A stretch of 64,000 bases of DNA, from contig JAGTXK010000031.1 in assembly GCA_019096195.1 (NCBI GenBank), positions 47,868-111,867 of the forward strand, in the 5' to 3' direction. The stretch's first letter is position 1; each line of letters starts with the position of its first letter. The notes below the pieces were generated by a model. It made no database searches, was not told the origin of the DNA, and saw only the letters and a program-made list of their open reading frames with translations. Both the position numbers and the translations under genes were made by a program. This document shows, in pieces, positions 57,137 through 64,000 of the stretch. This DNA comes from Boletus sp. NGJ. Its lineage: Eukaryota; Basidiomycota; Agaricomycetes; Boletales; Boletaceae.

Positions 57137-60100
57137 CTGGCGGCAGCTTTTCCACTCTGCCTAACACTACTCCAGAAGTCAAGATGGCCTGCTGGTGGGC
57201 AGTATAGCATGTTTCTCCTTGGCTGTCCTTCTGCTAACTCTGTGCTGCATGCTCTTCCCATTCCCTTGATTTGTGGTCGAAGCAACCACTGGTCCATCCA
57301 AACTTGGCCATCAGTAGCTCTACCTCCTCTCCCCACCAATCCATTGTGGCTTTTGCACACAACCAATGTACCCAGTAGACTGTAGATATATATAATGTCA
57401 GCAGAAAGGTCTCACGAGAATGTGGAGCTTACATTCAAACATCCAGTCGTTCATCTCAGTGTCCCCCAGTGTATCCATCAACCAGAACCAGGCCAGGTTG
57501 TTGGTGTGATGATTGCGGGAGTTGGGCTTGGTGACCACCATGCTAACCTTAAGATCCTCATCCTTCAACACCTGATATCTGGCCAACATGTCATCCTCAG
57601 CCAAAAGATTTATTATGGCAGATTGGCATTTCCAATATATGGCAACTTGCCAAGCAAGTAAGGCATCCACAGCATTCACCTTTCCCCAAGCCCTGGTTGT
57701 CTTCACATGGCTTGAAGCATGCTGAACATCGGTGCAGAACAACACTGCCTTGTCTACTAATGCAAGCCAGATTTCATGTAAAGCATCATTTGCTTGGCTG
57801 GCACGGAATTTGAGCTCCTGTTTAACCAGGTGCAGGTGGTGAGCACTGATCACCATGCACTTGTCATGACCCAGGTTTGATGGCAATGGCAGCTTTGCCT
57901 GATTAGGTTGTTTAGCTCCAAGATCATTGACCATGTCTTCCTCTCTAATATTACTGTCTCCATCTGATACATCTGATTCCACATTGTCATCATCCTCCAA
58001 CCAAAGGAATGTGGAAGCTTCAGTGAGGAAGTGTGAAATCTCAGCAGCCAGCCGATCAGCTCAGTGAGCAAGGGCCAGCTGTTGATGTTTGGTGGCCCTG
58101 GAAGCCATCCATTTCATATCTTTGCTGAGTGATATCTGTGCCTCCTCAAGTTTTAAACCATTTGCAAGCCATGTTGCAGCTCTGGAGTGGGCTGCCAGTG
58201 TGTGAGTTACACTCTCAAGCATTTCCCTCTCAATGGCCTGTATGGTCAGTGCTGTACTCGGCGATGCATAAGCAACAGTCTGAGCTCTGTGGCAATATGC
58301 CCCATGTTTCAACTCACCTTTGTGTAGCTGCATCTTGAATATATCCATTGCCGATGGATTGCTGATGCGTCTCTCCAAAGCTCTCTGCTCCTTGACCAGC
58401 CACTGCTGTCTTTGAATGTGGGCAACCCCCCCCATCAAGGGCATGGAATGTTGCCCTTGCCGATGCAAACAATTTCTGTGCAGCCTTGAGCTTCCTTGCC
58501 AGAGTTCCAGCTGGTATCAATGAGTACAGGCGGGATAAATAGGGTAAACAACCACTGGGAAACATATACATTCTGATCATTTTGATAAATTGGAATTGTT
58601 CATTTGGAAGTCGAGAAACTCTTGCTGATGGGGGGAGGTCATTCCTCAGGTAGACCCAGACACAATGTTTAAAGTAGACCATAAGGTCTCAATGATCTCA
58701 CCATCGACCCATCCTGCCCCAGGAATGAACAAGGGGGAGTACCAAGCAAAACATGAAGATTGATGTCCATGCATGTGCCACATCCTGATGCCGGGTATGA
58801 TGGCCAGATTCAGCAGCAGCTGAATGAACCTGTTATCACATAGCCAAGCTCGGAGCTTCTTCATATAAGAACAGTTGATGTCATAGAAACTTATGATGCT
58901 TGAAATATTGTCCATATTGTGGGTAAGGGCATTAACAAAAGAGTAGTCCATGTTCACCTGCCTGTGTGGATCTAGGTGATCGGCATATTCATATTCTTCC
59001 TGCATATTGCTTACCTTTCCCCCTTCTGAAAGTCGACCACCGAATGTGGTACAAAACAGCCATGCTGAGCACATGCTGAACTGCCAATCCCAGTGGAATC
59101 CAATTTGCCTCAGCTGGCATTCACCTGGTTCACAGCTTGGTGATTGTTGCAACTTGACCTCTGTTGATGGACATCAGCAATTATAGAAACGGTGTTTCTT
59201 CATTGCATGATTACCTCCAGGGGGTGGTGCATCTCCTTTAGATACTTCTGATAGTTCAGCCGAGTTACCATGAAGCCGAGGCCATCCATCAGCCAGATTT
59301 GGTCATTAGGCTGCCTCTCCCACATGTGTTTGGCCTTGAAGTTTCCATCCATGATAAGAGTTCAGCCATACTTCCAGCTATAGGGATTTTGATCAGATAG
59401 TGCAGTGGTGAGTGAATATCATCACCAACTCAGAAAGCTTGTTGATGGAGACATGCACATTTATCCCTGGTTGAGAACATGCAGGGCAAAAAAGGGCAAG
59501 ATCTCCCTTCAGTGGCTGCTGGGAATGGTGGCCGAAGCCATTCCACTTAAGAAGCTTTAGCAGCCTCCACTATCTGGTGACCCTAAGCAACTCTCGGTAA
59601 TGATTCTGGACCTGTATGAGCAGTTGACATGCAGAAAGCGGGTCAGCAACTTACCGGCACAATGTGAGGAAAGACGTTGGTGGTTATCCTTCAGAGCTTG
59701 CTGTAATAGTTCATTCCAGATGTTCCACACTCCAAATTATCTTGGATGAAGTCATCCAGCAAGGTAAAGGTAAATACAATCCTTGGAATTTGTAGTGTCG
59801 CAGGGTAAAGCTTGCACCACAAAAGTTGAAGATATTCTGGGTCAGAATCGGGGCATGTGCAGTAGTTGATGGTTATGAAATGAATCCCAGTCACATTGAC
59901 CACCGTCAGATAATTTGACCCACTTGGCCGATGAAGGTGTGGAGGAATGTCATCTCGGTTGATGTCTTCCCACGCCTCGTCATCCATGGATGCTGGGTCA
60001 TTAGGTGTATCCAGACATTTCTGGCTGCCCCTCAGACACAGCCCACCCTCATGACTGAGATGGAGCTCAAAGCCGGTCTGTCGCAACATGTTTCAAAATC

Positions 60101-60759
60101 ATCCAAGACTTAGGATTGCTGTACAAAGCTCACCAAGATCAGAGATGAATGGCCAAAGAATGCCCTGGTCCACTACTGAATGCTGATGAAAAGGATGCCT
60201 TTTATGTTGGTCCCTACAGCACCCACTATATAACAGTGGCTGACCGAAACTGTCTGAACACCGATAGATATCATTCTGCTGGCATATACAACATTCTCAG
60301 GGATCAGTGGGAGCTTCCATGTCCAACACAGCTTACAGAAATTCTTCCTTGTGAATCACCCATTCCCAGAGATAATCATTTGAGGTCTAACGTTTGTGTG
60401 GATTAGTGGATTCATCCAAATCAAGGATGGGGTACATTTTTAGGAGGCAATCGGATTGGCCAAATGTCATCTAATTCTCCATTGGCGGCATCTGGCCTTC
60501 ACTGGATATCATCAGAATAGCAGGTTTAAATGTGACAAAGAACATACATGCTGGCACTGAAGGTACACTGAGAGTCAGATGGTCCAGGCTTGCTTGGGGT
60601 GGACTGGACAGATTGGGATGGTGTTGTGGAAGGTGGATCCTTGGTAGCATCCAATCTGACAAGAGTCATCTTAGGCCCCCTTGTGGTATTTTTCATTATC
60701 CAAGTGGCATGTGTAACTCTTCCAGGGTTAATCTTTCACTTGTAGGCACTCTTAGGCAT
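57137..60759 (-). pseudogene. KDZ transposase of KDZ-3
   Basis: ATG at 60757-60759 (MPKSAYK, then TGA, KINPGRVTHATW). Zinc region 60130-60390: DMEAPTDP, CCICQQND, YRCSDS (one Cys changed to Ser), CCRDQHKRHPFHQ. Middle part 59691-60089: DDEAWEDINRDDIPPHLHRP, NYLTVVNVTGIHFITINYC, FTFTLLDDFIQDN. Catalytic part: MDGNFKAKHM (Asp codon 59347-59349), VNMDYSFVNALTHNMDNI, FYDINC and VDGEIIETLW (59152-58646). C-terminal part 58468-57137: ATWLANGLKLEEAQISLSKD, GQANDALHEIWLALVDK, AWFWLMDTLGDTEMNDWM. Near 57150 a frameshift changes the last residues. Best catalytic region of the three, but stops remain. Confidence 0.87.
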
Positions 60760-61317
60760 TCTTAGGATGATGGAAGACAGTACAGCTAGCATGAAAAACA
60801 CAGATCCAACTCACTTTACACCACGAGCCAAAACACAAATCAGTAATGCACATGTACACCTGCATGTGGTTTGTCGGACGCTGTAGTGTCTCATCTCGGC
60901 TAGTCAGAACCAAGTCCATGGATCCCAGAACTTTGATTTCTCCCGCAGCACTTCTGTGATTCGGTGACCTCAGCTATGCCCCACGTATGGATATATTGCG
61001 ATCACAATCACTTCAGCTAATTACATGGATCAAGGAATATGTCTGCCTGGGGGAATTGCCAGTATCATGTAACCAAGTTTGCTGCTTGGTGCCTGGCCCT
61101 ATGCCATATGGTTCATTTTATATGACTTCTCTTGGTGACATTTCGGGTACTTATGGCACCGAGCCCTGGCATATCTTACTCCTCTCAGGAGTATTGCGGT
61201 TATCATGTAACCTTGGCTACTCGGTCTCCAGTAATCATGACATAGAGACATGGTTGTTGTAACACTATCCAATGACAAATGAATGCATTGTGCTGCACTT
61301 TGAGTCTACCCTCTACT
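60760..61317. promoter_or_regulatory. Divergent promoter region between KDZ transposase and orfW (KDZ-3)
   Basis: 558 bp. Contains GTAACCTTGGCTACTC at 61207-61222 and ATGTAACCAAGTTTGCTGC at 61067, matching blocks in the same interval of KDZ-1. Spacing and conservation suggest a shared control element. Confidence 0.5.
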
Positions 61318-63775
61318 ATGTCTGACAACAAGATGGAATATGCCACAACCGACTATCAAGGAACTGTCCAAGATGGCTCACAAGATGACATGGAAGATGA
61401 GGAACCCCAGGCCAAGGATGTCTTAGCTGAAAATGAGGCAGGGCCATCTCAGAATCCAATGCGACATGAGAACCCTAGCATATCTGACAACTCACTGCAC
61501 ATTCTCCAGGAGCAGTGGCCATCATGGAAGGCTGCCAGAGGTAAAAAACGACAAACCATCTGGAGGGCTCTGATACTTCGGATCCGGTGTCTGAGGGAGA
61601 ACCTTACCCTGGAGGATGCGGTGTGGAAGTGCCAAGTTCAGGTGAGAAACGAAATGTTGTTTCTGTCATGAAGATTTGATTCCAGATTTTTCAAAAGGTA
61701 TATGAGAAATGGATGCAAAAACAAGGGCAGACAGGGAAAAAAAAGGATGGCATTGCCCTCGGCAAGACATGGACAGCTTGGTCTGTGATTCGGGAGCAAT
61801 GGAAAGAAGAAATCAAGGGGATGATCAAGGAATGGTTCAGCACGGAGCCAGGATCCTCAGCAATGTTTCAGCATTATTAGATGATGCTATCAGAAGTCAT
61901 GAATGGTCTCTCTCCTGATGAGATCCAGAATGCTGAGTCGACTGCTGCCACATGGAATTCACAGGGTGCCATGACTGAAGCAAAGGCATGGCAAGTGTTT
62001 CTGATTGAATCATCCACCACCTGCTGAAAGTCATATAGGTTTGCAACGAGGGGTGTGGCATCAGTCATGAGGCAGTTCTCTCTGGATATGTGGAAAAAAG
62101 GAGGGATCTGGATGGTCATATTGAGTGGGTTTAAGGATGAGAAAGGGGAGGTGTTCTCAAACCAGTGGATGGACTCTCGGCACTTCAAAATTCCCATAGT
62201 CTGACCAACATAAGCTTTGACTTCAACTCAGCAATCGAACAAGGCCCATCTTTCCAAGGCTTCGACGCAATCCAGAGAGACTGGGATAGGTATCTCAGCA
62301 GTTGCTTTGCTTCTACAGAGGATGAAGTGGAGGCAGATGACGAAGATGAACATTTGGGCCAGGCTAAGGTGAAAAGGTGGAGAAAGCTGAGGCAGAAACG
62401 AGGAGACAATGCAGTGAACATGGTAACTCAATTGGATGGCTCCATCTGGATCCCAGATTTCACTGGGCGAAACTGAGGTGATATACAAAATATGGTCTGA
62501 GGCTTTCTCACCTCACACTACCATATGTCAGCCTTATATCTAACCACCATGCACAACATTAATGATCCCCAGGCTTGATATGCAAAAATAAGAAGGTTTC
62601 AGCCCCTTTCAAAAAGCTTGCTGAGTTCCAGGATGACTTGTTCCAGTCTGAACATCTTCCAGATGGCTTCATCTTTCCTGACAATCCTAGCCATCTAAAG
62701 GCCGATGACACAAAACGATTTCTGGAGTTTATTCAAATCTGACAATGGGATACACCAAATGATATCTTTCATTTCCAATGCTGGTTGGATGGGAAGTATG
62801 AGCTTCAGGACCCAGCAGAGATCTCAGCCAGAAAGGTTAAGGGCGAAGAGGCCCTCTGAGGCTCTGATTGATGAACAGGATAATAGTGGCCAGGATGAAT
62901 TGACCTTGGAGGAAGAAGATTCGGTGCGATACAATTCCAACAAAAGAAATGGGAAGCGTAAGGTGGTCAGGAGCCCATCTGCCCCATATAGTGATTGGTC
63001 AGAGACCAAACAAGAAGCTGGGGAACTTTCTCAGAAAATGGTATCATTTAAGGCGGGCACCTCTACATACGGTATGGCATCAGAAGTGCATTTTGGAGCT
63101 TTCATTTGACTGATTCAGCGAAAGGATTGTCCACAAGAAATTTCCAACTGGAGAGCAGCAGTGACCGAAGGGGCCAGAGCAGGGTGGATGGGCGACTGAG
63201 GCCGATCAACATTGGGACCTCCATAAATGGTAGGCAGTTAGTTGCTTCAGATATCACGTCATTGATGCTGTGGATCTGGATTTGTAGTTGGACAACTGCC
63301 AACCCAGAATCCAAAGGGTGGGTCTCACCATCCACAAGAATGATTCAAAGTTGGACTGCCCAGAAATGCCAAGAACGCTGACCATGCAACTTGGGCGAAT
63401 GCTGTCACCCCAACTAGGCAAATCATTGGCATGCAGGCCTCCGCAGGACAGTTGGATCACAGCACCGAACAAATCCACTCGAGGGATAAGATGCCAATGC
63501 CAAAGGAGCATCCTTTGCTGAAAACAACGATGAAGCGGACTTTTCCAGTTGGTGATGGTGACCAAGGTATATAGCTTGATTTCGCTCCAGATGGACAAGG
63601 CTAATAGATTCAAGATGCACCCTTAGCACCCCCCAAAAAGAAATTGAAGTCGGCATTAAAAAAGCTGAGTACATTGCCACCGGCCAGTCATGTTGGAGCT
63701 GAGGGCAGGCAAAAACCAAGGTCCTGAGCTCGCACCCTGGTGGTATTGGATGAGACAGGGGCCCGAATCCAAGGT
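61318..63775 (+). pseudogene. orfW of KDZ-3 (WKAARGKK family, function unknown)
   Basis: Start ATG 61318 (MSDNKMEYATTDYQGTVQD). Exon 1: QEQWPSWKAARGKKRQTIWR, RCLRENLTLEDAVWKCQVQ; GT-AG intron 61642-61685; then KVYEKWMQKQGQTGKKKDG, VIREQWKEEIKGMIKEWF, LSEVMNGLSPDEIQNAEST (61686-61980); an intron whose donor is GC; MRQFSLDMWKKGGIWMVIL; SFDFNSAIEQGPSFQGFDAI, DRYLSSCF, LRQKRGDNAVNMV (62210-62420); FKKLAEFQDDLF, GFIFPDNPSHLKADDTKR, FLEFIQ (62610-62740); acidic/basic tail with PKKKLKSALKK near 63640. It is the least damaged copy in its first third. Function unknown; divergent from the transposase. Confidence 0.62.
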
Positions 63776-64000
63776 ATATGAATATTCATCCTTTTTAAAT
63801 TGCATCTGACGCCAGCATTTCATCAAAAGGCACAACTCTGTATTGATCAGGAAGGGCGCACAAGGCTTCACAGCCACCTGATGCTGATGCATCAACACCT
63901 GGAACTCAGCAGCCCAGAAAATAGCCCTATATACAGTGGCTCAAAAAACTGTCCGCATATTTGGTCATTTTTCACTAAACATGTTATTCCCCAATAACCC
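63776..64000. other. Window edge, possible orfW 3' end
   Basis: Short frames only. By analogy with KDZ-1 and KDZ-2 the next gene, orfZ on the minus strand, should follow beyond the window. Confidence 0.35.

Larger units (their letters stand above)
52653..63997. mobile_element. KDZ-3: KDZ DNA transposon, right end outside window
   Basis: The left terminus GCACATAATGCAGTCA (from 52653) equals the reverse complement of the right ends of KDZ-1 and KDZ-2. A solo LTR B lies 39 bp inside, then the terminus resumes with GAGCCTGCTTGCAAAA at 53657. Gene order inside is TET (plus), orfC (minus), KDZ (minus), orfW (plus), i.e. the same orientation as KDZ-1 and opposite to KDZ-2. orfZ and orfP are expected beyond position 64000. 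The candidate target duplication is CCAAGTAA (52645-52652); its partner is off-window. Confidence 0.82.

Overview
The window looks like accessory, transposon-packed chromosome from a basidiomycete mushroom (Agaricomycotina). The evidence is the set of families seen: a Ty3/gypsy chromovirus, KDZ transposons with TET/JBP dioxygenase cargo, a Plavaka-type (CACTA-like) transposase, a TPR-CHAT protein, a DUF6698-like protein, a pogo/Tigger-like transposase, short GT-AG introns of about 45-60 bp, and dense relics carrying TGA stops. No tRNA, rRNA, CRISPR array or clearly intact housekeeping gene was seen.

Layout. 1-5681: 3' part of a gypsy chromovirus (gag, pol, 3' LTR of family 'A'). 5731-6738: pogo-like transposase relic running into a zinc-knuckle fragment. 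6739-7650: LTR of a second family 'B'. 8016-9052: foldback element of simple repeats. 9238-23428: KDZ-1, a 14.2 kb element with an 8-bp target duplication. 23500-39924: KDZ-2, a 16.4 kb element in the opposite orientation, only 71 bp away. 40035-40949: solo LTR B. 41066-41490: LINE endonuclease fragment. 42321-45217: broken TPR-CHAT gene. 46826-47740: unrecognised spliced gene. 47745-51830: Plavaka transposase relic. 51810-52652: DUF6698-like gene interrupted by KDZ-3. 52653 to the window end: KDZ-3, left part only.

The main result is that the three KDZ elements share one multigene plan. Read from one end in KDZ-2 it is: terminal repeat array; orfP (repeats of a PTPPPF motif) pointing to the end; orfZ (zinc cluster plus coiled coil) divergent from orfP; orfW (a conserved protein with a WKAARGKK motif) convergent with orfZ; the KDZ transposase divergent from orfW; orfC (unknown fold with a C-terminal coiled coil) downstream of and co-oriented with the transposase; a TET/JBP-like 2-oxoglutarate/Fe(II) dioxygenase convergent with orfC; terminal repeat array. 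KDZ-1 has the same order but has lost the TET gene and the end of orfC. KDZ-3 shows TET, orfC, KDZ and orfW before the window stops. Linkage of KDZ transposases with TET/JBP genes in basidiomycetes is established; the fixed six-gene cassette with two divergent promoters, and the orfP/orfZ/orfW/orfC partners, deserve a closer look.

All copies seen carry lesions. Many are TGA stops or C-to-T/G-to-A changes, as expected if CpG methylation followed by deamination (or a RIP-like process) has worn down the repeats. A mobile cassette that carries a 5-methylcytosine oxidase in such a genome is a plausible host-evasion or regulatory strategy, but that is inference.
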